64,000 bases of DNA from positions 382,311 through 446,310 of the forward strand of contig SWDS01000002.1 of the NCBI GenBank assembly GCA_005116745.1. The letters run 5' to 3'. Every line of letters starts with the position of its first letter. The first letter of the stretch is position 1. The translations under genes and the position numbers were made by a program. This stretch comes from Nitrospira sp. GTDB taxonomy: Bacteria > Nitrospirota > Nitrospiria > Nitrospirales > Nitrospiraceae. Shown here one piece after another: positions 30,673-39,420 of the stretch. The notes under the pieces were generated by a model. That model saw only the letters and a list, made by a program, of their open reading frames with translations. It did no database searches and was not told the DNA's origin.

Positions 30673-30819
30673 CTACTCTGCTTCCTCCACAGACTCGATC
30701 GACTCTTGCAACGCCGCCACAAAGGCCTCCGGCTGAGCGAGGGCACGCTCCGTCAGTTGAAATTCACTTACCAGTACCCCATCTCTATCGACCAAGAGTA
30801 ACCGATAACCCGCTTTCAC
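30673..30819 (-). CDS. 48-residue hypothetical protein
   Basis: A short reading frame with GTG start at 30819, preceded by GGGAGGA at good spacing. It encodes a 48-residue acidic protein: a strand-turn-strand (YRLLLVDRDGVLVSEF) followed by a helix rich in Ala and Glu. The regular alternation of hydrophobic residues and the strong ribosome site suggest a real gene. I recognise no family. It is convergent to the secreted-protein gene. Confidence 0.45.
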   Translation of the reverse strand: MKAGYRLLLVDRDGVLVSEFQLTERALAQPEAFVAALQESIESVEEAE

Positions 30820-30891
30820 AGTAGGTCCTCCCTTCTCGCTGTAGGCGATGAGCCCTGACGTGTCGCACGGACCGAGCAGGATCGTAGATGG

Positions 30892-31359
30892 TTAGAAGGG
30901 GAAACGGATGCCCAGCTGAACCTCGTTTGGAATGAGGTGTTGTCCAAACAGGCTCCTCAGCCCGGCATTGGTGGAGCCGGAAGAAGACGAAAAGGATGGC
31001 GACGCATGCAGGGAACGATCAAACTCCGTGAGATAGCCGCCCCCAAACCCTGCACCGATATAGGGCATCAGCTTCGTTCCTCCCACCACAATCTGTTTCG
31101 TCAGGCTCGGAACAGCTCTCAGGAATCCCATGCTCTCCACTGTCAGAAAGGCTGATGGCCCCTGCCCCGTTGCCGCCTCCGTGACCACGACAGCACCCGA
31201 AGATGCCACGACGCTGGAGGTTACCGGCCCGATCACTGTACGTCCATCTCCAATTGGGCCTGCAGAGGAGAGCGACCAGCACAAACTAAAACCGATCGTG
31301 GCGCTGATGCCAAAGACCCATCTCATTCTTAGACAGTGCCGCATAGACTCTTTAACCAT
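30892..31359 (-). CDS. exported protein with possible outer-membrane barrel end
   Basis: About 155 residues with a signal peptide (WVFGISATIGFSLCWSLSSAG). A Val/Thr/Ser-rich region follows, then a Gly-rich segment (PYIGAGFGGGYLTEF) and a C-terminus ending VQLGIRFPF, whose final Phe and alternating hydrophobics resemble the last strand of an outer-membrane barrel. It is too short for a full barrel of common size, so it may be a small or partial one. The start is uncertain: in-frame ATGs at 31359, 31344 and 31329 all keep the signal peptide; the longest frame begins at 31395. Confidence 0.6.
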   Translation of the reverse strand: MVKESMRHCLRMRWVFGISATIGFSLCWSLSSAGPIGDGRTVIGPVTSSVVASSGAVVVTEAATGQGPSAFLTVESMGFLRAVPSLTKQIVVGGTKLMPYIGAGFGGGYLTEFDRSLHASPSFSSSSGSTNAGLRSLFGQHLIPNEVQLGIRFPF

Positions 31360-31521
31360 ACAACCCGTCCGGCACCAGGTCAAGAAACCACACACCCAAA
31401 ACCCGCTACGAGCGGTCGTCGAATTTGACAGCTGGGGCGGGCCCTCTCAGAACAACGGCGACATCAGCGGGTATGGGTCAGCGCTGATCTGTTCACGACG
31501 CGGAAACTGGCCCCCAGTCCG

Positions 31522-32088
31522 TTACTCCATGACGCGTGTGAGCGTATTCTCATCCGTATGGTGAAAGAGATCCGGCCGCCCCGGCATACGGAGTTGAGTA
31601 TCCTCCTTGTAATGAAACCGGTTCTGGTCGAGGACCGTCACCGTCAATTCGTAGCGCACCGTCTTGAATTCCTTGTCGAGAAACCGATTTGAGCAAATCC
31701 CATAGGTGTCCGATCCCGCCTCTGCCACCAACGTAAACGTGGTGGCGGCTGGCGCTGCCGTGCCACCGGCAATCAGCGCCACCCCGCGCGGGACGATAAA
31801 ACAGCGCAACACCTGCCCTTCGCCAGGATCCCAGAGCCAGTAGCCCACCTCCTCGTGGAACGGATCAGCTTCTCCAATACGCCGGGCCACCGTGGCATAC
31901 CGCAAGCCATACAACACCTGCTCGTGATTGCGCACTGGTCCCATCGGCTCAAAGGTCATCCGCTCGCGAAACTGATTCTGCTCCGTACCCCGATCGTCCG
32001 ACGGCGCCACATCCGCGCCTTTGTCTCCCTCCCACACACCCGCCAACGCTGCCAGCGGCCCGAGCTGCTTGATCAGATCCAAATCCAT
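31522..32088 (-). CDS. haem-binding beta-barrel (nitrobindin/THAP4-like) protein
   Basis: A 188-residue soluble protein. It opens with PLAALAGVWEGDKG, the N-terminal strand typical of the nitrobindin-like FABP-fold family. It continues with an MTFEPMG strand, HEEVGYWLWDPGEGQV and the later LDKEFKTVRYEL and NRFHYKEDTQL strands. Family members form ten-stranded barrels that bind haem or fatty acids. The start at 32088 is chosen for the AGGAGG site at ideal distance; an extension of 19 residues upstream looks non-coding. It faces away from the flavoprotein gene, so the gap of about 200 bases holds divergent promoters. Confidence 0.75.
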   Translation of the reverse strand: MDLDLIKQLGPLAALAGVWEGDKGADVAPSDDRGTEQNQFRERMTFEPMGPVRNHEQVLYGLRYATVARRIGEADPFHEEVGYWLWDPGEGQVLRCFIVPRGVALIAGGTAAPAATTFTLVAEAGSDTYGICSNRFLDKEFKTVRYELTVTVLDQNRFHYKEDTQLRMPGRPDLFHHTDENTLTRVME

Positions 32089-32294
32089 GAAGCCTCCTGA
32101 ATAAGACGAGACAGAAGCATGAACGATGCTCCCACCCGCACACAAATAGGCGCAACGAATCAGGGGAGCATTGTAGGAGGTTCACACAGACCGGCGCAAT
32201 CAGGTGGGCAGCTACGCTTCCGACATCCGCTATTTTCTTGGCGAGTCGGGCTCGCCACGATATCGTAGGCGCTGCGCACGGATAAGACGGAGCA

Positions 32295-33710
32295 GTGAAA
32301 TCCTCTATGCGATCCTATGACATGGTGGTCGTCGGCAGTGGACCAGCCGGCCAGAAAGCCGCAGTCCAAGCGGCGAAGCTGTCCAAACGCGTGGTGATCA
32401 TCGAGAAAGCCCGACAACTCGGCGGAACCTCGCTCAATACAGGCACCTTACCCAGCAAGACCCTCAAGGACACGATCGAGTACATTCATGGCTTGGGACG
32501 GCGAGGATTGCACCAGCTAGGCGCAGCGCTCACCAAGCAGCTCACGCTCCCAGACCTGATGACACGCAAAGACCAGGTCATCGAGACCGAAGTGGCTGTG
32601 ATCACCAACCAGCTGCAGCGTAACGGCATCGAGATCATCCAGGGCACAGCCAGTTTTGTCGATCCCCATACCATGAGCGTGGCGAGATCGGATGGGCCTG
32701 TCGATCACGTCCAGGCCTCAGTCATCATCCTAGCCACGGGGTCACGGCCACGCCGCCCCACGGAGGTCCCCTTCGATGACGTCACGGTGTGCGATTCCGA
32801 CTCATTTCTCCGCACGACCAAGAACCCTACCAGTATCATTGTCCTCGGAGGCGGTGTCATCGGAACAGAGTATGCGTCGATGTTGGCCGCCTTTGGGATC
32901 AAGGTCACCCTCATCGACCGGCGAACTCAGCTGTTGCGGTTCCTGGACCAGGAAATTGCGCAGGCGTTGGACTCCCAGATGCTGCAGAATGGCGTCGCGA
33001 TCCGACTCGGAGAGGAGCATCTTGGCATCGCCGTGAATGAAGCTGGGCGCCCGGCGATCCAACTCCACGATGGTGAGATGGTGACCGCCGATATGCTGCT
33101 CTACACCATGGGACGGATCGGCAATACAGAGGCGTTGAACCTCCCCGCAATCGGCCTCTCGACTGACCAGCAAGGGCAGCTCTCCGTCAACAGCCAGTAC
33201 CAAACGGCCATTCCCCATATCTATGCGACAGGTGACGTCATTGGGTTTCCCGCGCTCGCCGCGACGGCCATGGAACAAGGCCGCCTCGCCGCCTGCCACG
33301 CCTTTCAGGTGTCCGAGTCGCACGACATCAAAGTGATTCCCTACGGCATCTACAGCATTCCCGAAGTTTCAATGGTGGGGAAAACCGAGGAAGAGCTCGC
33401 CGCTGCCGGCGTCCCGCACGTTGCCGGAAGGGCTTTGTTTAGGGAAATGGCGAGAGGCCATATCAGTGGCGAGCTCCACGGTCTATTGAAAGTGGTCTTT
33501 CACCGCGACACGCACACGCTCCTGGGCGTCCACATCATCGGCCAGGGATCCACTGAACTCATTCACATTGGCCAATCGGTCCTGACCTATGGGGGAACGG
33601 TGGAGTACTTCGTTCACAACGTCTTCAACTACCCCACGATGGCCGAATGTTACCGCACCGCGGCCCTCGACGGGCTGAATCGGTTACATCGCCAGTCCCC
33701 TCCGCAGTGA
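32295..33710 (+). CDS. sthA: soluble pyridine nucleotide transhydrogenase-like flavoprotein
   Basis: A 471-residue flavoprotein of the pyridine nucleotide-disulphide oxidoreductase family. It has an FAD-binding GSGPAG near residue 14, an NAD(P)-binding GGGVIG in the middle, an ATGDV segment, and the C-terminal dimerisation domain ending with YPTMAECYRTAALDGL. The redox-active CxxxxC of lipoamide dehydrogenases is replaced by Ser46 and Thr51 (TSLNTGTLPSK). SthA likewise lacks the canonical pair, so direct hydride transfer between NADPH and NAD is the likely activity. The GTG start at 32295 or the ATG at 32307 are both possible. Confidence 0.82.
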   Translation: MKSSMRSYDMVVVGSGPAGQKAAVQAAKLSKRVVIIEKARQLGGTSLNTGTLPSKTLKDTIEYIHGLGRRGLHQLGAALTKQLTLPDLMTRKDQVIETEVAVITNQLQRNGIEIIQGTASFVDPHTMSVARSDGPVDHVQASVIILATGSRPRRPTEVPFDDVTVCDSDSFLRTTKNPTSIIVLGGGVIGTEYASMLAAFGIKVTLIDRRTQLLRFLDQEIAQALDSQMLQNGVAIRLGEEHLGIAVNEAGRPAIQLHDGEMVTADMLLYTMGRIGNTEALNLPAIGLSTDQQGQLSVNSQYQTAIPHIYATGDVIGFPALAATAMEQGRLAACHAFQVSESHDIKVIPYGIYSIPEVSMVGKTEEELAAAGVPHVAGRALFREMARGHISGELHGLLKVVFHRDTHTLLGVHIIGQGSTELIHIGQSVLTYGGTVEYFVHNVFNYPTMAECYRTAALDGLNRLHRQSPPQ

Positions 33711-33792
33711 GCAGATACGAAGCTCCCCTCACCAACCAGAGCCCGACACACAGCCTCTCACAGAGAACGGCCTATTGAATTCGCCAGACACA

Positions 33793-33820
33793 TTTGCGCA
33801 TACTTGTAAAAGGGCTATAC
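33793..33820 (+). promoter_or_regulatory. possible sigma-70-type promoter for the YbaK-like gene
   Basis: TTGCGC (33793-33798) and a consensus-like TATACT (33815-33820) are spaced by 16 bases in the 260-base gap after the flavoprotein gene. About 150 bases remain to the start codon. No other element stands out in this gap. Confidence 0.4.
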
Positions 33821-33971
33821 TAATTATGAATTCTTGGGCGTCATGATCGACCTGGAGTCGTAATCATGCACTCTCTCCCAACCATCGTCCCCTCGTTCCC
33901 AAGCAATCTTTCGGCAAGAACACCCACCAACGGTCTCCGTCTGGAGATCGGCTACCAGAGGAGGTCCTCCC

Positions 33972-34454
33972 ATGCCTATTCCACGGACGCTTAAAACTCA
34001 TCTGGATCGTGAGCATGTTCATTACGATGTCTTGCCTCACTCGCAAATGTTCCGAGCGGCTGCCGTCGCTCAGACGCTCCATGTATCAGAGCAAGAAATG
34101 GCAAAGGTGGTGATCGTGAAAGTCAAGGAGCGATTTGTCACGACGGTGCTGCCGGCGACGGCGAAAGTGGACGTCCAGCGTCTACGGAAGATTTTTGGAA
34201 CTCACCGCGTTCGGCTTGCAACTGAAGAGGAAATCTCACACCTCTTCCCCGATTGTGAAGTCGGCGCCATGCCGCCTCTCGGCACACTCTATGGGCTTCC
34301 GGTGTATGTCGATCGGTCACTCACTGGCGACGAGCAAATCGTGTTTGAAGGGGGCACCCACTCAGAGGCGATCCGCATGCGCTACTGGGATTTCGCCGCG
34401 TTGGTGTTTCCCGTGGTCGCTGAGTTCAATCGTCCGCCAATGGCGACCTGTTGA
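33972..34454 (+). CDS. YbaK/ProX-type aminoacyl-tRNA deacylase domain protein
   Basis: A 160-residue single-domain protein of the YbaK/EbsC/ProX family. It opens with a helix, then HVHYDVLPHS, the conserved AKVVIVKVKERFVTTVLPATAKVD segment with the functional lysines, and GAMPPLGTLYGLPVYVD. These enzymes hydrolyse mischarged tRNAs in trans. The length fits a free-standing domain. Substrate (Cys- or Ala-tRNA(Pro) or other) cannot be told from the sequence. The start has a GAGGAGG site seven bases upstream. Confidence 0.87.
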   Translation: MPIPRTLKTHLDREHVHYDVLPHSQMFRAAAVAQTLHVSEQEMAKVVIVKVKERFVTTVLPATAKVDVQRLRKIFGTHRVRLATEEEISHLFPDCEVGAMPPLGTLYGLPVYVDRSLTGDEQIVFEGGTHSEAIRMRYWDFAALVFPVVAEFNRPPMATC

Positions 34455-34668
34455 CGGAATGAGCTCAGTAGTCCGCGAATACCTTTGTTCTCGCCCTCTG
34501 CCAGTACCCGTGGTCAGTTGTTCACATCACCGCGTGAACAACTGACCCAACTCAAGAGTCAACCACTGACTTCATCCAAGGAACACGCCTCAGGCTTTTC
34601 ATACTCAAAGCTGCTAAGATGGGGCTTGTGCTGATTGACGCGTGCCACCCTGTTGCGAAAGGAAACCC

Positions 34669-35679
34669 ATGGTCAAGAGTTCACAGCTCATAGCGGTCTG
34701 TATCATTGCCTCACTCATCGGCCTCCCGACCCTCTCGTTTGCAAAGGCCCGCGGGGGATCAGGCGGAGGATTTTCAAGCGGCTCACGAGGGGGGGGCTAC
34801 GGAAGCATGGGCAGCCGTGGATCCCGCACCCATCAAGACAACGGCGCGAAGCCGATTGAACAGTCCACTACCGCCAAGCCGTCGACGGCCCCGCCGTCAA
34901 CCGCCGCCAACAGCCCCATGGGCCAGCCTGCTCCCACCACATCACCATCATGGTTGCAACGCAACCCCCTGCTCGCTGGAATCGCCGGTGGTCTGGCCGG
35001 AAGCTGGATCGGGCATATGCTCTTCGGCGCGACGGAAAGCAGCGCCAAAACGACGGACACCGAAGAGCCAGCTTCGTCATCCAACTCATTTGGGCTGATC
35101 CTCCTGCTCATGTTGGTCGGAGGCGGTGCGCTCTACTATTTCAAAAGATTCCGCCAAACACCTGCTCCCGTGTTCACCGGACTCTCGCGCAGCACAGCGA
35201 CGAGGGGTAGCCTCCTCGACATCTCGTCCACCAACGGCAGCGCCAACAGGCCAACCACTGATACGACCTACACGGTGACCACCGAAGATAAAGCCACCTT
35301 TCAGCAACTGCTGACCGATATTCAGTCTGCCTGGAGTGCGCAAGAGGTGACAGGACTACGACGCTGTCTGACGCCGGAAATGTTAAGTTATTTCAGCACC
35401 GCCTTGGCCGAGGATCACAGTCGAGGGGTACACAATCACGTTGAAGGCGTGGAGTTGCTCAAGGGAGATGTGCGTGAAGCCTGGTCCGAAGATACAACCG
35501 ACTATGCCACCGTGGACCTACGCTGGAATGCCCGTGACTATACGGTCTCCACAACAATCCCGCGCGGAGAACCAGGCTACCTGGTCGAAGGCAGCGACGA
35601 CACATCGACCGAATCGGGCGAAGTCTGGACCTTCATGCGCGTGCGTGATGGACGCTGGCTTTTGTCGGCCATCCAGTAA
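34669..35679 (+). CDS. Tim44-like domain membrane protein
   Basis: A 336-residue protein. A signal-like segment (LIAVCIIASLIGLPTLSFA) is followed by a Gly/Ser-rich stretch, a low-complexity Pro/Ala/Thr region, a hydrophobic segment (LLAGIAGGLAGSWIGHML) and a second one (FGLILLLMLVGGGALYYF). The C-terminal Tim44-like domain spans about 200-336 (FQQLLTDIQSAWSAQEV to VRDGRWLLSAIQ). Similar bacterial proteins sit in the inner membrane with the Tim44-like domain facing a soluble compartment; their role is poorly known. The start at 34669 is chosen because AAAGGAAA precedes it and it opens the signal directly. Confidence 0.85.
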   Translation: MVKSSQLIAVCIIASLIGLPTLSFAKARGGSGGGFSSGSRGGGYGSMGSRGSRTHQDNGAKPIEQSTTAKPSTAPPSTAANSPMGQPAPTTSPSWLQRNPLLAGIAGGLAGSWIGHMLFGATESSAKTTDTEEPASSSNSFGLILLLMLVGGGALYYFKRFRQTPAPVFTGLSRSTATRGSLLDISSTNGSANRPTTDTTYTVTTEDKATFQQLLTDIQSAWSAQEVTGLRRCLTPEMLSYFSTALAEDHSRGVHNHVEGVELLKGDVREAWSEDTTDYATVDLRWNARDYTVSTTIPRGEPGYLVEGSDDTSTESGEVWTFMRVRDGRWLLSAIQ

Positions 35680-35712
35680 TAATCCCCGAAGGAAGGCGGC
35701 TGACTCACAAGG

Positions 35713-35934
35713 TCAGCCGCCAATCCACTTCCAGACAGAGGGTGTGAGTACATAGGCCGCAGCCGAGACCAACACCCCCACCACCACACCAAGCAATCCA
35801 GCCACATAGAGCCCTGCAAACGGTGCCGCACACACAACCAGAAGCATGAACAGGGCCAGCGACCGATGACCTTCGTAGAAGGTTCGGCGGGACTCAGTTG
35901 AGAAAGAAGCAGTAGAGTTAGATCGATAAGGCAT
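35713..35934 (-). CDS. small membrane protein
   Basis: A protein of about 73 residues with two adjacent hydrophobic helices (LALFMLLVVCAAPFAGLYVAG and GVVVGVLVSAAAYVL) after a polar N-terminus. It looks like a small inner-membrane hairpin protein. I recognise no family. The longer frame from 36012 adds a Cys-rich N-terminus that does not look like protein; the ATG at 35934 is preferred although no strong ribosome site is seen. Confidence 0.55.
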   Translation of the reverse strand: MPYRSNSTASFSTESRRTFYEGHRSLALFMLLVVCAAPFAGLYVAGLLGVVVGVLVSAAAYVLTPSVWKWIGG

Positions 35935-36013
35935 GTGCCGAGTATAAACGAAGCCCACCACCGCTGTCTGTCTCAGGAGTCCTGAACACACACATCCACA
36001 GCAACAGGGCATG

Positions 36014-36772
36014 TCAGTGGAAAACCGGATCAGAACCTGTGCCTACCTTTGCGCTACAGCACTTCTTAAACTTCTTCCCGCTGCCACAGGGACAGGGATC
36101 ATTGCGTCCAATCTTCAGAGAGCCTGACGATGCGAGATCGAGGTCGCCCGTTTCGAGCCGCGCTTGATAGATCGCACGTCCCAGATGCGCATATTCACGC
36201 ATCGCATCAGGAAAGATCTCGATCACCGATTGAGCAAGCTGCTCCAGACTCCCCGTTCCCTTTGTTTCCTGATGGTAGACTTCGGCAAGTGTCGGAGACG
36301 TAAAGAAGCTGAGCGTCATCAGCAACGCTCCAAAATCCTCATCAAGTTCATCAGGCCTGTACTCGTTCCATACCTCAGCAAGATAGTCATAGCCCATTCC
36401 AAATCCTTGCGCCCATTGACTCATCGGTGCGCCAGCACTCAGGTTATCCATCGGCCAGGGTCTGATCTCGCACCCTGGTGGGAGAGACACGATCCCCCCA
36501 GTTCGTTCACGAATACAATCATTGTAGAGCGTCAGCATCGCTTCGAGCACCCGCTCCGCCTCGTCGTTGGTCTCATACAGCGCTTCCTGGTCATTGAAGA
36601 CGAGCGGAATCCATTCCGACGGCGGGATTAACTCCGGCCCATTCGCGAGACTGAACAAGAACCCGGCCAATTGAGGATAGGTCAGTGTATCTTTGGGTCG
36701 CTGGGGCGAAGACAAGAAACGCGTGAGGAGCATGGCCTGAGCATTCGTGAATGGTGAGACAGTGTCCATCAT
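36014..36772 (-). CDS. UPF0149/YecA-type protein with C-terminal SEC-C metal-binding motif
   Basis: A 252-residue protein with the helical UPF0149/YgfB-like domain ([10 protein letters not shown], then [25 protein letters not shown], and [10 protein letters not shown]). The C-terminal zinc motif [19 protein letters not shown] is the SEC-C signature also found at the end of SecA. Such proteins are linked to ribosome or SecB interaction and quality control in the cytoplasm. Double ATG at the start (36772, 36769). The length agrees with the family. Confidence 0.88.
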   Translation of the reverse strand: MMDTVSPFTNAQAMLLTRFLSSPQRPKDTLTYPQLAGFLFSLANGPELIPPSEWIPLVFNDQEALYETNDEAERVLEAMLTLYNDCIRERTGGIVSLPPGCEIRPWPMDNLSAGAPMSQWAQGFGMGYDYLAEVWNEYRPDELDEDFGALLMTLSFFTSPTLAEVYHQETKGTGSLEQLAQSVIEIFPDAMREYAHLGRAIYQARLETGDLDLASSGSLKIGRNDPCPCGSGKKFKKCCSAKVGTGSDPVFH

Positions 36773-37047
36773 AGCCTGAGCAGTGTGTCAGGTGTGGCTC
36801 ATGCATTTCAATCCTTCCTTGATCCTGGCTGACTCAGCTTCATAGCTTCATCGGTCGTTTGAGATACCTCATATGTGACCACAGAAAGACTCCAAGACCA
36901 TTCTCTTCTCTCAAAGCAATCCTCGCTGAAGAATCGGTCCCACAGTTCACGGTTGATGTCACGCTGGATATCCGTATGACCGGACTGGTACAAGATGGTG
37001 ATGATCTGGTGGTGGCTCCCCCGCCCCGAAGGAAATGTGGCGAGATG

Positions 37048-37767
37048 ATGTCAATCCTCAGAATGATCAGGATACGCACTCCTGTACCGCAAGATACCGC
37101 ATCGGAACGCACAAGGAGCACACAGCGCCTCGTGCGCCGCGCCTGCCTTGCGACGGCGTTACTGGTGACAATCACCATCGTAGCTCAGGGCGTATACGCC
37201 GCAGGCGAGCGCCAGACGAAGTTCACACGCATCTCGACGCAGTACATCGCGGCTTTGGGCACTCCAGATGCGACCTCGGGAAACGGCGCGCAATTGTGGG
37301 GTCTGTGGCCGCTGGACCCAGGTCCTCGAGGCGTGAAGCTGAGCCGATATCAATCACTAAAACTTTCCGGTGGCGTCGCCCCGGCGCGCTGGAAATTCAA
37401 CGAGACAGACTGGTGGCTTGAGGAACACGGCTTGATCATGGAGCAACCAACCATTCCACTCCCTCCAGGGAAATATGTGGTCACGGGCGCCCGCAAAGTG
37501 ACGGCTGTGCTGACGATTCATCCGGCCGACAGCCGCGGCGACAGGCGCTGGGAGCTCGATCAAGGCGCGACACTCTACGACGTGACCCACCTCGCCTGCC
37601 GTTCCGCGCGCTATATACCGGCGGCAGTGGGTAGTTCATGCTCGCCAGCTAATGCAAAGCAGGCGGCATTTCCAGTTGCGCCAGGAGGCGCGATGCCCCC
37701 AGTCGAGGGCTGCACGAAGCAAGACTATGCGGTGTTCATCGTGATCGGTATGGGCGTGGAAGACTGA
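37048..37767 (+). CDS. exported protein, intact member of a duplicated 3' module
   Basis: About 239 residues from the likely start at 37048. A basic N-terminus and hydrophobic core (ACLATALLVTITIVAQGVYA) form a signal peptide. The mature part contains WGLWPLDPGPRGVKL, WKFNETDWWLEEHG and a C-terminal Cys-containing stretch ending DYAVFIVIGMGVED. I recognise no family. Its last part is repeated twice downstream as decayed copies (38300-38545, 39421-39666). The frame stays open back to 36859, but that upstream part has no good ribosome site and reads as non-protein. The start is uncertain. Confidence 0.6.
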   Translation: MSILRMIRIRTPVPQDTASERTRSTQRLVRRACLATALLVTITIVAQGVYAAGERQTKFTRISTQYIAALGTPDATSGNGAQLWGLWPLDPGPRGVKLSRYQSLKLSGGVAPARWKFNETDWWLEEHGLIMEQPTIPLPPGKYVVTGARKVTAVLTIHPADSRGDRRWELDQGATLYDVTHLACRSARYIPAAVGSSCSPANAKQAAFPVAPGGAMPPVEGCTKQDYAVFIVIGMGVED

Positions 37768-37929
37768 ACCGTGGTGGCGCATCGACAGCTTGCGCGGCGA
37801 CCTCGACGAAGGATTCCTAGCTCATCTCCAACCTCTCTGTGACGAACCAGAAATAGCGAGTGCAAGGGATAGCTGATTCAACAACTGACACAATGATGTC
37901 ATAAAAATATTCCCGACCCCTTAATTATC

Positions 37930-38046
37930 TGACACAACCTGACAAATCATTGACAGATTCCTGTCTTCGCACCGTCAATTTTGACAACACTCCATGCTCA
38001 GTTTAACTACGTATGTATTGAATCCTTAAGATACTGACATCTGACA
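37930..38046 (+). promoter_or_regulatory. array of six TGACA boxes upstream of a sigma-54-type promoter
   Basis: TGACA occurs at 37930, 37940, 37951, 37982, 38035 and 38042, the first three at 10-11-base (helical-turn) spacing, and an inverted TGTC lies at 37962. The placement up to 120 bases upstream of the -24/-12 element suits binding of an enhancer-binding activator. This 343-base gap has no gene. Confidence 0.45.
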
Positions 38047-38049
38047 ATT

Positions 38050-38065
38050 TGGCGCAGCTCTTGCT
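38050..38065 (+). promoter_or_regulatory. sigma-54-type (-24/-12) promoter
   Basis: TTGGCGCAGCTCTTGCTT has GG at 38051-38052 and GC at 38063-38064, separated by exactly 10 bases, with matches across the consensus. Transcription would start near 38076, 35 bases before the zinc-ribbon gene, which has a GGAGGA ribosome site. Confidence 0.65.
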
Positions 38066-38110
38066 TCACATCGCTGATAGCAATGCGCCTAACCACCTGA
38101 GGAGGAATCA

Positions 38111-38284
38111 ATGAAATGTCCGAAGTGTACAGGGATGATGATGTTAGAGCGGTTCTCAGATTTCTTTCTGGTGTTCTATGCATGGAAATGCATCAACTGC
38201 GGGGCCATGATCGACCGTACCATTTCCAACAATCGCCGAAAGAGTCTGGCAGCCCGTGAGTCCCGGACCGTCGCCGCGCGGTAA
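38111..38284 (+). CDS. 57-residue zinc-ribbon protein
   Basis: A small protein opening MKCPKCTGMMML, with a second pair CINC at residues 27-30 and an aromatic-rich segment between them (FSDFFLVFYAWK). The tail is basic. The two CxxC knuckles indicate one zinc site; the basic tail suggests nucleic-acid or protein binding. The GGAGGAATCA-ATG start is near ideal. It lies behind a sigma-54-type promoter with TGACA boxes, so it is probably tightly regulated. Similar two-knuckle proteins are common in environmental Gram-negatives, with no known function that I can name. Confidence 0.75.
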   Translation: MKCPKCTGMMMLERFSDFFLVFYAWKCINCGAMIDRTISNNRRKSLAARESRTVAAR

Positions 38285-38299
38285 GAAGTTTCAGCAAAG

Positions 38300-38545
38300 G
38301 GGTCGGGACTCTTTATTTATTCTCGGTTGACCATGTAGCAACCCACCGGCCCACGCGCTAGACACCGGCGGCAGTGGGTAGTGCATGCTCACCGGCCGAC
38401 GCAAAGCAGGCTGCGTTTCGCGTTGCGCCTGGAGGAGCTATGCTTCAGGCCAAGGGCTGCACGAAGCATGACTATGCGGTGCTCATTGTGATCAGTATGG
38501 GCGTGGACAACTGAACCGCGGTGGCACGCCAACGACTTGCGCGGC
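38300..38545 (+). pseudogene. decayed 3' copy 1 of the exported-protein gene at 37.0 kb
   Basis: Begins with GGGTCGGGACTC and a TTATTCTCGGTTGACCATG stretch. It then matches the 3' end of the 37048-37767 gene (ACCGGCGGCAGTGGGTAG, then GGGCTGCACGAAGCA, then GACTATGCGGTG) up to about 20 bases past the stop. A segment equal to about 150 bases of the parent (37454-37603) is missing. The reading frame is lost. Confidence 0.75.
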
Positions 38546-38588
38546 GCGCTGCAATACAAGACTCCCGGTATATTCTATCCATCCGAAG

Positions 38589-38729
38589 CTACACGTCGCA
38601 TCCGCCGCACGGTTTGATCTGCCAGCGGATTCGCCACCGTCGAGGGTTGGTTCGAAGGAAACTGTCAGCCAGATTCGCGATGCTCCCGTCGGCAAAGTGC
38701 AGGGTCTCCACAACGAGCGAGCCGCTCAC
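38589..38729 (-). CDS. possible small ORF or gene remnant
   Basis: A frame of 46 codons on the minus strand (GTG 38729, TAG 38589-38591) reads as plausible protein (ETLHFADGSIANLADSFL, then RRWRIRWQIKPCGGC). No convincing ribosome site is present. It lies between the decayed copy 1 and the second small secreted-protein gene and may be a piece of a lost gene. Confidence 0.22.
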   Translation of the reverse strand: MSGSLVVETLHFADGSIANLADSFLRTNPRRWRIRWQIKPCGGCDV

Positions 38730-38848
38730 CTCGGTCTTTGCGAGTCATCCAAGGTTTGCTTTTTGTCCCTCAGGGATTACACAATAGAAAATATGTATTA
38801 ATCTCCGCCATCCCGGCCACTATCAACAATCAACAACGAGGTATTATC

Positions 38849-39265
38849 GTGAATATTCGACATGCCCTAGCGATCGTTATGGTACTAAGTGCCTTCGGCA
38901 ACATCGGCGATGTCCGAGCCGGCTATGATTCAGCCCCTTCCGGTGGCAGCGTAGATGGTTGTGACGGCGTATCGTTTTCCACGTTCCTGCCAAAGCCATA
39001 CTCACAAATAGACAACAATGTAGAAGTCGCGCCGCAATCGGCATTTTCGTTTGTGGCATCCAATTCGACGTTTCCCAAAACCATTACGGTGATGATCAAG
39101 GACGAAAACGTCCCGGTCACCGTGACGCCTCACTTCGGTGGATTTCTCGTCAGCGGCAAGATCCCCGCCTCGGCCAAAGGCACCTTCATCAGAGTTGCTA
39201 TTACGGGGAAAGGCCCCAGCCTCTGTGAGCGAGGCGACGGATGGCTCTTGAAAGTAGGAAAATGA
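38849..39265 (+). CDS. small secreted protein, paralogue of the one at 30.2 kb
   Basis: A 138-residue exported protein from the GTG at 38849: signal peptide ending DVRAGYD, then CDGVSFSTFLPKPY, VEVAPQSAFSFVASN, a strand region with DENVPVTVTPHFGGFLVSGK and the C-terminal CERGDGWLLKVGK. Its length, order of motifs and end match the protein at 30183. GTG is preferred because it starts the signal directly; the frame is open further upstream to 38738 but reads as non-protein. The upstream site ACGAGGT is weak. A perfect 13-bp hairpin follows 75 bases downstream. Confidence 0.78.
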   Translation: MNIRHALAIVMVLSAFGNIGDVRAGYDSAPSGGSVDGCDGVSFSTFLPKPYSQIDNNVEVAPQSAFSFVASNSTFPKTITVMIKDENVPVTVTPHFGGFLVSGKIPASAKGTFIRVAITGKGPSLCERGDGWLLKVGK

Positions 39266-39340
39266 TCGATGGCAGGATAGAGGTGGCTCCAGTTGGTTGG
39301 ACAGTGTAGGCCATTCCTAACCTGGCACCTGGTAGATTGC

Positions 39341-39369
39341 TGACGACACGGCGGTGCGCCGTGTCGTCA
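39341..39369. terminator. perfect 13-bp hairpin
   Basis: TGACGACACGGCG (39341-39353) pairs without mismatch with 39357-39369 around a GTG loop. No T-run follows on either strand. It may terminate the secreted-protein transcript, or mark the duplicated module that begins about 50 bases further on. Confidence 0.5.
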
Positions 39370-39420
39370 GAGTGTCATCTCCGCAATCTGAGAAGTTGAA
39401 TTAAGGTGGTCGAATAAAAT

